From NCBI GenBank assembly GCA_022393335.1, contig JAJEKB010019918.1, positions 290,165-354,164 of the forward strand: a stretch of 64,000 bases of DNA, in the 5' to 3' direction. The position numbers and the translations under genes are program-made. Of the stretch, positions 24,739 to 38,052 are shown in pieces (the first letter of the stretch is position 1; every line of letters starts with the position of its first letter). The notes under the pieces were generated by a model. The model did not search any database. It saw nothing but the letters and a program-made list of their open reading frames with translations, and was not told where the DNA came from. This DNA is from Macrotrachela quadricornifera (taxonomy: Eukaryota > Rotifera > Eurotatoria > Philodinida > Philodinidae).

Positions 24739-25412
24739 ATGAATCGTATATTTCAATACAGTTTAGAACTTTTAATACTTGGTATAATTTTTACTGTTAT
24801 ATTTATTGTGTCAAGTAGTTCTCTGTATGTGGGTATTACAAAATATGATGAATGTCCAATTCAACCAGTTCTTCCTCAAGGTCTTCTTATTTTTGGATTC
24901 TTTGGTTTAGTATGTAGTCTTCTTATTCCTATTCTTGTAAGTAATTGGTTTCTTTTCAACCAAAGATTTTTCTATGGCAACATTAGGAAGATAGTTGAAA
25001 CTAACTGTTTTCTTTATATAATTAGATAATAATGGCATCCAATAAATTGAATGATTCAACTACTGAATTACGATATTTTGACTATGCATTCGGAGTATCG
25101 GTTATATATTGTGTTGGTACTATTATTTGAGTATACATTGTAAATATAAATAAAACTAAAATCTTTACATTTTTTTGATACATTTTAATTTAGATTATTT
25201 GTATTATTCATGCCGTTTATTCTCAACTTCAGTCAACAGATTCGACATCATTCTGTAGTGAATTGGTTTTTAATTACTGCTCTAACTTTGCAGCAATTGT
25301 CATTGGATTAATGTCGATTTTTTTAATTTGGTTGATTCGATTTTTCTGTAAGAAAATATATAATTTTCTCAAACAAAAAATTCTCAAAACAAAAATCAAA
25401 CTAAATAACTAA
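24739..25412 (+). pseudogene. TMEM272-like paralogue with one in-frame stop
   Basis: Exons by comparison with copy 1: 24739-24936 (198 nt), 25026-25139 (114 nt) and 25194-25412 (219 nt). All splice sites are intact (GTAAGT, GTAAAT, ATTAG, TTTAG) and phase 0. The family block YVGITKYDECPIQPVLPQGL is present, as are all four helices. The only lesion is TGA at 25128-25130 in exon 2, inside helix 3, three codons before the exon end. The gene is therefore either a very young pseudogene or misread at one base. The last exon is shorter than in copy 1, lacking its hydrophobic tail and ending KTKIKLNN. Confidence 0.75.
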
Positions 25413-27086
25413 TCATTTTACAATCTAACAAACTATATTATTCTTGTTGAGAATAAAAATAATTGTACGAAACATTGTAGAGAACAATAATATCAAATTT
25501 TATAAGTTTAGTTTTCACTATTTAACTATATGATTATTGAGACAGTTCGTAAATATATTATCTAAAAATTTTGTAACGCTCTCTTAAAGTTTCGGAATCT
25601 TTTTTTAGTTGCTATAAATCCTTTACAATTGTTTAATAGAGTTTAAACAAACCGTACAATTTACCAATAAACATCTTTTATAACATTATATCATCTATCT
25701 TTTTTTTCGATTTATTCCTTTGCTTTCAGTAATATAAAGACTAACTTATTTTCTTCACAGATTGTTCTCATAAAATTGACTGATAAATACATCGTGAAAA
25801 ATAATTAGAAAGAAATTAATTCTGTCATATAATATTATTTCAAAATCCTAATAAAATATATGAGTGATTGTTATTAAGTATGTATGATAATCTTTCGATG
25901 TGTTTTTGGATATTGTTTATCAAATAATAGAGTCTAGTTTAATCATCATTTTTCTTCATTATAAATATCAATTTTAGTCTATTCTCATATTACTGAAATT
26001 GTTTTTGAAAATGAAATTTTTTACATAAACTCAAAATTCTTATGTATGTATTCTTAATTTTAAAACGTAATCGTTCATCTTTCTTTAAGTTCTTATGATT
26101 GATTGAGATGTATGATAATCTGAACTCTTTGTTGATACAAGAATATATTGAAAATATCTATTAATTTGGATGTTAATAATCTGATGAATATTATATCTAT
26201 TCGATAAAACTTAGTAAAATAAGATTAGTGTCACTTCTATTTTCTACAATCAATAGATAAATTATAATTTCGAAAATTTTGCATACATAGTTCGATGTAT
26301 GGGAAATCTAATTATATCAGTGAATAGAGCCGATCGCTTTCTATTTGAAATACGAATGGAACATAAAATTATTCGAATCTGCCACTAACTTTAACTACAT
26401 GTAGTCATACTTGAACCGTTTATCAAAGGAATTTATCCATGTGATAAAAAGAATTAAAATACAAAGCCAAAAAAAGTTTATAAAACCAACGTGTCAAGTA
26501 TGCAATATTGAATTTTTCGAGAATATTACGATTTAAGTTTATGGTGGAGATTTTTTCTGAATATCTCTGATTATGGTTCATGATTAATGTTCAACTTTTG
26601 CAATATATTGTATAATCTTCTTTTACTGATACCTTTCTTACTCACAGAGGTCTGACAGTGGTATCTGACGGTTCGATAATTCAATTCAGCTTACATAATT
26701 AATATTATTAAGACAATCCGGATTTATTGACTGCTGTATTAAGCAAATCCAATTCTTCTGATGGTTTTACAATCGATCAGCAACTAACAACTGTGAGAAG
26801 TGATTTTTATACCTATCGATCAAACAACAATGGATTTTTCTTCGAAAATATCACTCTACTGAAAGTTTATAGGCTTTCGCCGATAACGACATTCGAATAA
26901 TAGAATCAGAATAAGAACATAATTGATAAAAAAAAATGATCGGTGAGAATAAATCTGTTGCTTATACATGTGTCGTTTTTTTTCTCACGTCACTAGAGAC
27001 AAAGAAAAAAATATTTTAAGCGAAATTTTCGTCGATTGGATCATAGTTCACATAGAACAATATTGTGTGAGCTAATCATCATCATC
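25413..27086. other. AT-rich spacer before the three-gene family
   Basis: No supported gene. The last ~150 bases are the 5' flank of family member A and share only short blocks (such as ACATGTGTCGTT) with the flanks of B and C. Confidence 0.4.
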
Positions 27087-29691
27087 ATGGTGGTTAAGTG
27101 TGAGTAATTAGTGTTGATTATAGATATTTTTAAAATTTAAACTTACACTGTTTATCTAAAATTAACTAGTTCTATAACACACCTGATTGATAAAATAATC
27201 AGAAGGATTTAGTGAACGTAAAATATTCGTCTATATCACGTTACATGATGTTCATGTTTGTAATGTCGCCTTCTATTCTAATTATAGTGTCATCTTGGTT
27301 GTATTTGATGCTGATACTAGTAATTGCAACTAATATGTATACTTCATTACTTACTCATAAATCTTTCTTGCCATTAATTGAAGTATTGGATTTCTCCAGT
27401 GAATCTTTCCTTCAAAGTGGCGTTGATTTCGCCCATAAGAAACGATACATCATTCCACAAATGGACAAAAATGATACTCCATCACAATTAATGCGTCGTA
27501 ATGATATGCTAAATAGTGAGTATTAATCTAAATAGCGCTTGTTTTCTGATCAACTCGTTGCAAAAGTTCGGAAGAATTTTCATTTACATTGTATGCTTTT
27601 AATAGAAAATGAAATCTGTAAATTTTGTAGTTTCGGCATATCGTTTTGGCATTGATAATTTTGATCAACCCTTTCCCAATAGACAACTAGTGCAACTAGA
27701 TAATATGGCTGATGAATGGTTTCGAATACTAACGGCTGGACCACTCTCAGTTAACTATGTGAATCATTTGCTCATACTCGCCAGTAAACGTGATTTTCCA
27801 TTAACTGCTTCAGCAAACATCGCTTTTCAATACATTAAAAATCCAAATTCATTTCGGGAAACAATTGCTCAAATATCAGATTCAATATACTCAGCCGTAC
27901 TTGGCGCACATACTGCAATACCTCATATTCAATTCAATGCTCAACAGCTATCTAGTCATGTGAAAACAGTTTTTAGGTTGCTCGCTTCTGATTCACCTAT
28001 ACTTATTAAACTTATGCTTCCGGCAACTTTAGATGCTATCGATCGGATTGCTGCTGAGACTGTTGAAGAATCTTATACAATAGATGACAAACTCAATTAC
28101 GTTACCCAAGTGGTCATGGAAATCGTTGAGATAACTGCATTTACTCATACTACATATATTAGTAACATTTCTAAAAAGCGTAACATACAAACCAATCAGC
28201 CAACTGCTTCGGCACATAATCAGACGACGTTCACAAATAAGATCAATACACGGGATCTCACCGGTACAAATAAACTCGAAGTTTTGAACATTCTTCTTGA
28301 CTCTGTTTTACAAATGAGTAAGATTCAAAGCCAGTGGAGTAGACTGATACAATTCTTTGACAAACTAGTTATGCAAACTCGTATTTTACAGCAAGTAAGT
28401 GTAAAAAACTTCTAAGAAAATCACACTGATAAAATGCAAAGTCAGAAAAAATATGATCATCAAATAAAACAGTAGGAATAAGTCGAGAAAACTATTATTT
28501 ACATAATGGTTTAATATGATAAAGATTTACAGGGAATGTATAGAAGTTTTCTTAGTGCTTGCAGCTGTAATATAACTTAAGTTTTGTCATTCACCTTTTG
28601 AAAGATACGAAACTGATCTAGTTCCTTTGGAACTTGACTGATATCGTATCAATCTTAACAGATAAGTTAGTGACGAGAAATTAAATAGAATATTTACTCT
28701 GAGTTCAATAGTCGCCTCAAAAAAACTGTGAAACCGAAATCAATCAATTTGATATTAGCGATTTGTCTGATGGCTTGATACTCTCAGAAAGTATATAGTG
28801 GTAGTGAATGAAGATAAAGATGTGACAGACTACATCATGACCGAGCTTCAGATAAAAAAATCCAATGTAAATGAATTTCCTTACTAGAAGATACCTCTTG
28901 AAGTAATAGGCACAAAAAAATTGCTTGTGGTTAGTACCAGAACGTTTATATGGTATTTCAAACTATCTTGATAATTACCTGTTGTTTATATAATCATATG
29001 AATTGAAATATCAAAAAATCGAGATGCGAACACATTTAACGTGATTATAGTGAAGTCAACATTGAGATTTCTCGATTTAAGTATATCTGTATATCCACCT
29101 TTTAAGGGAAATAAACGCTACATAGCCATCGAAAACCAACTTTTCCTTTAATCACAATGTCTAACGAGTTGTCATTTCTGACATAGAACTATGTGGTGAG
29201 ATGTTTATATCGTCTGAAACTTTTCATGAAAAGTTTTAAACAGTATATATGATGTTGTCACTCGTTTCTTCGTTTAGATCGTTAAACAATTCTTTGGAAT
29301 CGTCAAAGATGCACCGGCTAATAGTTTACAGCCCAGTCAATTTGCTGAAAAAGAATTCTTCCTTGAGATACTCGCCGAAAAAAGTCAAGAAATTGATGCC
29401 ATTGCTGATTTACTCTATGTTGTATCGAAAACTTATGCTGATATCTCATCAGCATATATGATCAATCAGATAAATAGTAAGAATACTCTACTTTTTCTTC
29501 AAACGGATGCTGAACGATTATCCCACCTGAATTCATTATCTCTAATTGCTGGCACGGCTTCAGCATATGTGCTTCAATTAGCTCAAGAACGATCGCAAGA
29601 ATATACTGTACTTATCAGTACTCATCGTGACAAATACGATCGCTTATTAGCTGAATGGATTGAAGAAAACTTGCAAGTTAACCTTGGTTAA
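27087..29691 (+). CDS. Secreted helical family, copy A (core deleted)
   Basis: Exons are 27087-27099, 27288-27515, 27631-28394 and 29278-29691, 472 aa. Exon 1 is only 13 nt (ATG GTG GTT AAG T, then GTGAGT). The joined N-terminus, MVVKLSSWLYLMLILVIA, is a signal peptide; an ATG at 27308 is the alternative start. The exon 3 acceptor is TTTTGTAG at 27623-27630, chosen because it restores phase 1; a nearer AG does not. Shared blocks are AGPLSVNYVNHLLILASKRD, FQYIKNPNSF and HVKTVFRLLASDSP, all helical. Exon 3 is 372 nt shorter than in copies B and C and lacks the long-helix/hydrophobic core. Exon 4 is 414 nt, as in the others. Function unknown; see copy C for the architecture. Confidence 0.75.
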
Positions 29692-31559
29692 ATTTGTTTT
29701 GAACCATATGAAATGACTTATAAAAGAGTAGCCTGTGGATAAATATAAAACGAGTGTAAATCTGCTATTTCTAATCTGTACGAATGTCATAGAAATGATT
29801 TATTTGCAAAGTCATCGTATGAGTTGATCGAGAGTAGCCAATAAAAATAAATTATTTCGGAGTATTCTTTACTACATCTTCAATAGAAATCACAACAGTG
29901 CAAGTATAATTTCAATGGTTGATATCTAACATCTCAGAAAAATTAATTGTATACGTCAGGTTTCATTCTATGTGCATCTGTATGACTCTCATATTGAAAC
30001 CATGGTGTGATTTACAATTTCAAAATATTCAACAACAACTCGTATCCAACACAATGAATGAGGTAGTCAATCAACTTAGTCTCACAGTCGTCAAGTAGAG
30101 TAGGATGGATTCTCTTGGGTATTCTGCATACATTTGGTAACGTAAACTTACGCGTTGAAAAATGACTGAACCAGCATATCCTAGCTAACTCTCCCCTAAC
30201 GAATCCCCAGGGAATCCTCACGAAAACTTCACCGGTGAATCACGACAAGGATTTCCTAGAGAATTGAAAGGGAGTGAAAGTAAGTCCTTAAGGATTTTCA
30301 GGGAAATCACTGGAAATTCCTAGAAATAAATACAAGCTTCGTTCTTTACTACTTATGTTGTTCGGATCGGCCAAAAGCCGACAGTCCTTTTTAAATAGCT
30401 ACATGCTTATGATTGGATTTATTGTTGACCAAGTCTAGGCAAAAAATATATAATTTAGTAATCTAAATCAATACTTACTACTGAATCAGTTTTTAGATAA
30501 TATCTAAATAAAAATGATAATTTTGTTTATTTATATGTTTATATTTACGACTGAATCAACTGTTCGCTCAAATCTAAATAAAAAAGCAATAATTTAATTT
30601 GTTCGAAATTGCTGAACATAACCACGATTTACCGTCGGCTAGGATTTCCATTGCCAGTTTTTACAAGAAAAAGACGACATGGTATATCTTTCAATTTTGA
30701 TCAAACGTAATTTAGTATAAAATTAAAATGATTATACACTTTGTCAAGCAAAATCATCAAAAAAAAAAACAAACTCTCCAGGGAGTTCTTATCTTTTGCG
30801 TCTCACTTAGGAAAATCAAGATGATTCTCTGTGGATTCACTAGGTAGTTCACATTTTTAAGGAACTCATCAGTGACTTTGCGAATGAGAGTCGACTAGAG
30901 TATCGATTGTTTCGCTTGTATCTCTTATTTTTTCGTCATTTCCAGTTCAGCAATGTATAATTGAAAAAAGCTTGAGTGTTGATATTGAAGAGATAACTTG
31001 TATGTAAAATCAAGCTTGTGCCATTTAACTTTTTTCAAGTGCAACTATTCTAGTTTATCTTGCTTTCTACAGACTTCATATAAAACTTTAAGAAACACTT
31101 TGACGAAAGGAAAAATATTGAGAAAGATGTTTAGAAGATAACTTTTTCATAGTTTACCCTATTCTACTCTATAGCTACGACAAGGTAAAGCATCCGAAAG
31201 TGTTCATATTACTACCTGTATTTGTCTCGACTGCATTCAGAACTAACCTAAGTTTTATATTTGTGCGGAAAATATTGTGTCCGTGTGTATTTAATTTTAA
31301 TAAAAATAACAAAACCTAGATTATACAGAAAAAAACAATGATGAGCAACATATTATATGTATTTAAAATTGAAAGAGTTGACAACAGATATAGTATAGAT
31401 ATCTAATATGAGATGCATAAGGAATTGAAACATCTTTATCGCAGACTACAATTTATGAAAATTTTCTTTTGTTGAGTGCTTATCGAATTTCGCCGAAAAG
31501 AGCATTTGTTTGATAAAACCATGATGAAAGCGAGACTGATGAGAATATCGCTGATGGGA
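29692..31559. other. Spacer between copies A and B
   Basis: The sequence at about 30130-30180 (ACGTAAACTTACGCGTTGAA and on) resembles 37840-37890 downstream of copy B, so the duplicated unit extends about 500-700 bases past the stop codon. At 30180-30330 several short CCAGGGAATCC / AGGATTTCC-like palindromic words cluster, and a small inverted repeat (CCGACAGTCC near 30379 and CCGTCGGCTAGGA near 30640) is present. No gene is supported. Confidence 0.4.
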
Positions 31560-31703
31560 ATAAGCTCACAGTATGCACACATGTTGTTGTTTCTCTTTTC
31601 ACATTCGACAGTCAGAATACAGAATATAACACGATCTAAACAATTTTTTTCTCTTAAGAATATAGTTGTTGTAATAAAAATATTCTGTAAACAACTCGTC
31701 GAT
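31560..31703 (+). promoter_or_regulatory. Conserved 5' flank of copy B
   Basis: About 145 bases before the 13-nt exon closely match the flank of copy C at 40590-40729. Shared blocks include GCACACATGT, CTTAAGAA, GTTGTTGTAA and AAATATTCTGT, followed by AACAACTC and ATCGATATG. Similarity continues through intron 1 to the exon 2 acceptor. It probably covers the promoter and 5' UTR; no defined core motif can be named. Confidence 0.5.
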
Positions 31704-34700
31704 ATGATGATCACGTGTGAGTATTTTCTCGTAGAAATAAATATTTCTTGACTAATAAAAAAAAATCTATCGATCCAAAGCTTATTAATGTTTAACATAA
31801 TTCAATCAATTGAAGGGAAAGCTGTTGAAATTTTCACCTCTTGAATGTCAACTGACTTTCACTTTATTCAAAACGAAATGTATTTTAATTGTAGTGCGTT
31901 CATGGTTTTGCTGGATGGTGATGATAGCAATGATAAATAACGTGCATATTTGGTCACAGGCTCATATAGTCTTTCTACCATTGAATAGTTCATTGGTTCC
32001 GTTCAGTAATCGTTTCATTCGAAGAATGATCAGAACGAATCATGATAAGCGTTCTACTATTCCACAAACTGACGACAACAAATTGTTGCTAGAATCAATG
32101 AACGATGATGATACATTGAGCAGTAAGTATCAGAGGAGAGAACTACTTTTGAATCAAATACTTTCCAAATTGTTTGAAAATATTAAGATAGAATATGTTG
32201 TAGGTACATTATCTCGCTCTGACAACGGCGGCATTTCTGATTCAATTTCTGATAGTAAACTTGATGATCAGTTGACATTACTAGATAATATCGATGATAA
32301 ATGGGTTCATTTGATGACTGCGGGACCACTTTCAATTAATTATGTGAATCGTTTGCTCATACTCGCCAGTAAACGTGACTTTCCATTAACGACTTCAGCA
32401 AATGTTGCTTTTCAATACATCAAAGATTCAAATTCATTTCAGGGAACAATTGCTCAAATATCAGATTCAATATATTCGACCCTACTTGCTGCTCATACTA
32501 CTATTAATGGTATCCAATTCAATACTGAACAATTATCTACTCACGTCAAAACAGTTTTTAAGTTACTCGCTTCTGATTCACCTATGCTTATTGAACTTAT
32601 GCTTCATAAAAATTTAGAAACTATTGATCGTATAGTTAATGGAAGTTTTGTACAATCTCAAACAATATATGATAAGTCCATATATGCTGATCAAGTGCTA
32701 ATGGAAATTATTAAGATAATCGCTTCCACTCATTCTACATATATCAGCAATATATCTAAGAAACGATCACAGACTGTTGACCCAATGCTTAGACATGAAG
32801 AAGAAGAAGAAGATACCCACCTGAATCGTAGCAAGAAATCATCTGAAAATGAAAGAATATCTGAGAAAAACATCGTGAATGAGGTTCTTAAATTTTACAA
32901 AAGTCCACCGGTCAGTCATGACTCGCTGGGGAAAATATTTCATACATTCGATAAATCCCAACGATCATCAAATATTAATTCTCTTTCAAGAACTGATAAT
33001 ATCTTAAAATTGTGTTACATAAATCAACTAACTCTGTTTAACACTACTTCTGCAGATAAAAAAATGGAACAGAAAACTGTACCAAAAATAGAACGTTTAC
33101 AGCTAGTAAAACAAAGTAAAAAACGTGACGCACAAATCAATCAGGAAACTACTTCGGCACATAAGCAGAGTACGTTCACAAACAGGATCAATACTCGGCA
33201 TCTCACTGGTACAAATAAACTCGAAGCTTTAAACATTCTTCTGGACTCTGCTTTACAAATGAATAAGATTCAAAGCCAGTGGAAAAGACTGATACAATTC
33301 TTCGACAAACTAGTTATGCAAACTCGTATTTTACAGCAAGTAAGTATAAATGAAACGTCTTTTGTGTACCATTTCGTTACATGATTTCATATATCCAGTG
33401 AATAGTCTACTTTAATCCCCGATAAATTAAAAGCTCATTTACTTGATGTTGTTTTTTTAGCACCATACTTATGAAGACGTATTGACATGATTAGTAATTC
33501 TTTGTACCTTGAACATTTTGTTGGATACGAAACATATGTGGCATTCAGATTACAACAGATCACTTCTGCTACTTTACGGTGTATATAGTTTATTATGGTA
33601 GCTATGGCTTATTGTCTTATTTGTGTTTGTTGTATTAGTTGTTGAACCATAGTTGTTATATTTAATGACACTGGTTGATGATGTGTGTTCTTGTTGATCA
33701 ATTGTCGTCGCCTTATGGATGGTTCATTATCAGCATTCCGTGATCTATTCACATGACCAAACCACCGCAATCCATTTTGTTGCCCGATTTCATTGAGAGA
33801 AGGTTAACCAGTTAACTTCAACAATTGTTCATTCGTCATTCTATCATCAACATTGCCATCAGTGATTGTACGTAGACATCTTTCTTGTGCCACAGTGAAA
33901 GTTCATACCTTGATTCCATATGCCAAGACTGAAATGACACAGAACCGAAATATTAAGTTTTTCTCGATTGAAAATTGTTTTTCTGGACCATATTGTGTGA
34001 CATAACATAATAAAAGCTCGTGCCGCTTTTGTTGTTCTTATTTCAGTTTCTTTTTCTATTGTCTGATCTTTTGTGACATCACTCAGGTTCCATATTACGA
34101 CGATTGTAAACGACTTTGTACGCTACATTTACGGTCCTGTCATGGCAGAATTCATCATACAAAACCATGACGAACTGTTATACTTATACCTAGAATTTCA
34201 CTAGGATGTCTCTCATGAGAGAAGGTTTCCAAGTGTAGGGCTCCATGAAACTAATAGCAATTTAGAAGGGTTCGTGATCATGCACTGTCTGGATTTTTAC
34301 CACTGGTACGACACTTATAAAAACCTAGAATTATAGAAATTCAACCTGGTGTTTTTCACATATTATAAGAACTGTAGATGGATAAAATTTCAGGTCAGAA
34401 CTGGATAATTCGAATTTTTCACAAGTACCTTACTAAAGGCAAAAATTCAGTAAAATGGCTACTAATCTCATGGAGTTGCGTTAATGAACACAATAGGACC
34501 TATTTCGCAGACTCACACTTGGGGACCTTCATTCGTCAGCTTTAGTCTAGGATTTTTGAACGTTTGTACATAGAGTTCTGTTTGAATTCGTTGATTGAAT
34601 GATTTAGGATAACGATCTACATAAATTCTAGTAAGATGATTTTAATCCGATTTTTGAGATTTTCTTAACAAATATAAAGAATTTATTAAAATTCAATGAG

Positions 34701-37147
34701 AGCAAATCGCCAATGTTAACGACGACTTTTTACGATCATTGTTTATAATTGCCATAGTGCGCCGTAAAGCCCTATTTATGATCGTTGTGAACGGTCAATC
34801 TAAATGCTTACAATTTTTTGTCATAATTAATGGTATATGGACGTGTGCGACCGTGAATTATTGACCTGGGCAACAGTCAAGACATGAAAACTCTTCATTG
34901 CTTTCAGTCATTTGATTCTGTATTGAAATGTTGCTGTTTGTTGTATTAACTTGTTAATTTTCGATAGTTCGTGGAATTGAATCATCTTGTAATTATATTA
35001 GGGATGTGCAAAGTCAACTATTTCTAGAATCGGAACCGTATAGGAATTGCTAAATTTTATAGTTATTTTTGAATAAAAATAATCTTGCTTCAAATATCAC
35101 AACAAAATTTCGTTTTTTTCTGTTTAATTTTAGGTGGTTTTTATAAAAATAGTTTAACAGCACTATTTTTCAAGCTTCTGTCTTTTCTTTCGGTTAACCT
35201 CTTCGGGCAGTATGAATGCATAGGAATGAAAATAAAGAAGCGATAAAGAGTTTGTGAACAATCAATGGAAATTCTAATGATCTTCCTAGTCAAGAGAAAA
35301 TCAATGACAGTGAAGAACCACCTGATGAACTCAACCCATTTTTTGGTAGTGACTTTTATTTTTTGTACCGGTGAATATGACTGAAAAAGCACTTGTGAAG
35401 TAATTTATAGATAATTGACTTCCATTGTATTGTTTTCAGGAGCACCGACTAGTGTAACTATTTAACAAATGTTGTTTCAATAAGTTTCTGAATACCGGAT
35501 TCAATTATTACTCGGAGAAAAGTTCTAACTCGTATAAACTGTTGCCGATTTCAATTTTATTGATTTTATTAGCTGTATTTGGTCACAAAATACCATAACC
35601 TGTCTGATGTTGTTGTGCACTTACTCTTGCATTGATATTATTCATTATGAATATCATATCGTCTTTTGGTATATTTTCTGTTGTTGATTGTAATTTGATA
35701 TAGAAAGCATTGACCATTTCAATCAATACGAGAATAAATTGTACTGAATATAACGTTAACAGGTTTACATTCGTGTTATACCATCACAATTCTTCTACTT
35801 TCTTTTGTTTTGGTATCACTTGACATGCATGAACATATTATTGTATCAATCTCAGTGTCACACATTGATGTTTCGTCAACAGTTGTCACTTGAACTTAAT
35901 CTTTCTCAAGCTATTTGATAATGAACTCCTTGTTTATTTTTCGAAAACATGATCTCAGATTCAATCTACCAAAAGAAAGTAGGTTTAACGTCCTACTAGT
36001 AGATTGCTAGTGTAAAACTACGATCATTTAACTACTGATAGTCTAGGACATCTCCAGCAGTTGGCAATTTGACATTAACAATATGTCTTATGGCTTGATA
36101 CTTTCAAAAAGTACATAGTGTTAACCAGACAGAATACGAATAAATACTTGTTCTCTCTCTCTCGAAATGATATAAATAAAAATCTTGGTTATCGAGATAG
36201 CATCAAAATAAAATCTGCTGGAAAGATAACATTAATAAATAATATTAAGAAATTTTATTTATAGATTATCAGGAATGTTTGATCTATCTCGATTGAAACT
36301 GTTGCTTGTGATTGAACGAACGAAAGTGTTCGAAAATGAAGATACGAACAAGTTTAACGTGACTTGAATTAAAACACTATCCAGATTTTGTTATTATATG
36401 TATAGCTAAATATATATATTCCAAGCGACATAGTTATCAACAATCTACAAAAATGTACCTATCATGTTACTAAGAAATCGAGAGACAACTGAGATGTTCT
36501 ATCGATCCATGATTGGACTTTAAAAAATATAATAGACTTATTTAGCTGTATTGGAAAATAAGGAACACTCTCCTAATTTCGTGAACTACTGATAATTGAC
36601 CTTTTAAAATGAAACTCATGCAGGCTGAACTTTTAGTTTAGTCACAACGCCTAACGTGCTATCACTTCTGACTCAAAACCATGTGCTTTTCATAAGCAGT
36701 ATATATGATGTTTCCTTTCGTTTTTCTGTCTAGGTTGTTAAGCAATTCTTTGAAATTATCAAAGATGCAACAGTTAAAAAGTTAAAATTTCACCAACCTG
36801 CTGAAAAACAAGTCTTTCTTTCCTTTCTTGCCAAAACAAATCAAGAAATAATAAAAAATGCTGATTTCATCTATATCATGTCCAAAACTTATGTTGATAT
36901 TTCATCGGAACACATGATCAATCAGATAAGTAGTACAAATGCGTTGCTCCTTCTTCAAGCGGATGCTGAACAATTATCCTACCTGAATTCATTAACTTTA
37001 AACATTACATTGACTTCATCACACGTGCTACGATTAGCTGAAAAACGGTCACAAGAATATATTGTACTTAGCAAGAATCATCATGAGGAATACGATCACT
37101 TACTGGCTGAATGGGTTGAAAAAAATTTGCAAGTTAATACTGGTTAA
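31704..37147 (+). CDS. Secreted helical family, copy B (core altered)
   Basis: Exons are 31704-31716 (13 nt), 31895-32122 (228), 32204-33339 (1136) and 36734-37147 (414), 596 aa, the same length as copy C. Intron 2 (32123-32203, 81 nt) has no stop and keeps frame, so retention would add 27 residues. The N-terminus MMITLRSWFCWMVMIAMI is signal-like. The first third of exon 3 is close to copies A and C (YVNRLLILASKRDFPLT). The middle is hydrophilic and acidic, with RHEEEEEDTHLNRSKK, where copy C has long helices and a hydrophobic segment; only a trace (ILKLCYINQ) of that segment remains. Intron 3 is 3394 nt because a LINE fragment and an inverted repeat lie in it. Function unknown. Confidence 0.7.
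33615..34085 (-). mobile_element. Non-LTR retrotransposon fragment (RT C-terminus)
   Basis: Minus-strand pieces inside intron 3 of copy B resemble the C-terminal part of LINE ORF2: KAARAFIMLCHTIWSRKT, then SVLAYGIKV, ERCLRTITDGNVDDRMTNEQ, NEIGQQNGLRWFGHVNRSRN and RRRQLINKNTHHQP. L-R-W-x-G-H-V after the thumb region is a hallmark of RTE/jockey-like elements. Stops and shifts are present and the RT catalytic domain is missing, so it is a 5'-truncated, dead copy. Confidence 0.7.
34190..34575. repeat. Imperfect inverted repeat in intron 3 of copy B
   Basis: GAAGGTTTCCAAGTGTAGG and CTCCATGAAACTAATAGCAA near 34222-34265 match, in reverse complement, GAAGGTCCCCAAGTGTGAG and CTCCATGAGATTAGTAGCCA from 34450-34530. 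The element looks like an aged foldback or MITE. No coding capacity and no clear terminal duplication. Confidence 0.5.
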
Positions 37148-38052
37148 ACTAATTTTCGAAGTGCATGAAATGACTAATAATTGTGAAGCTTGAATATGAA
37201 TATTAAGCGAGTGGAAATTTCATTAAAAAGATTTTTTGCAAGCCACCATATGTCTTTATTGACGAGTGTGCAAAAACTAAGTTATCTAGGGTACACCGAA
37301 AGTAGTAACACTAACAGTGCTCTATATTTCTATAATATACATCAATCTTCAATTAATATGATAATAATAAAATTTTGATGCAATCAAACGCTATCTATAG
37401 AGGACTGTATTTTGCTTTTGATGACCAGACTTCACATCTTAGAAGAGTTGAAATATGATTCTGACAATTTCATGAAGATCGAAAACGAAGTACGGCTTAA
37501 TGAACCTGTATAATCGAAACACCATCTAGAAATATCGAATAAACTCATTATCGTATTAATAACGATCCTTATCTTATCAATGAATGATGAAATGTAGAGT
37601 ATTATTTCAGCTGTCAATATATATGAAGAAGATTATTTCGCGAGCTGTTTATATCGTATTATAATGACTGCTTCATTCATTTTGGTATAATCCAAGTATG
37701 TTGAAGTATTCTACAAACTATCTTAAATAGAAATCTTTCAAATCAATTTCTTTCGATTTAGAAAGCTTCGCTTTTAACAGTCACCAAATACAGTGGGATG
37801 TATTCTGAATCACTCCAAGTTTAGTATTTTGCGTACATTTGAAAACGTGAACTTATGCGTTGGAAAATGATCGCACCAGCATATCGATGACAACATCAAA
37901 TTTGAAATAATTGTTATCTATTAGTCTTTACTAGGAGTAGAGACTTTTCATAAGAAAAGCATATAAGAAGTCTGTATAGGAAAGTTTACATTTTTGAAAG
38001 AAATATTTAAAATATGATTAACTGATTATTTCTTTCAATTCAAATGTAAGTA
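37148..38052. other. Spacer downstream of copy B
   Basis: Contains the homologue (37840-37890) of the copy A downstream segment and ends at the TA where the mariner element is inserted (38051-38052). No gene is supported. Confidence 0.4.

Noticed and set aside
31436..31798. 120-codon minus-strand and 91-codon plus-strand frames upstream of copy B
   Set aside because: The region is the conserved 5' flank and first intron of copy B; the equivalent region of copy C does not keep these frames.
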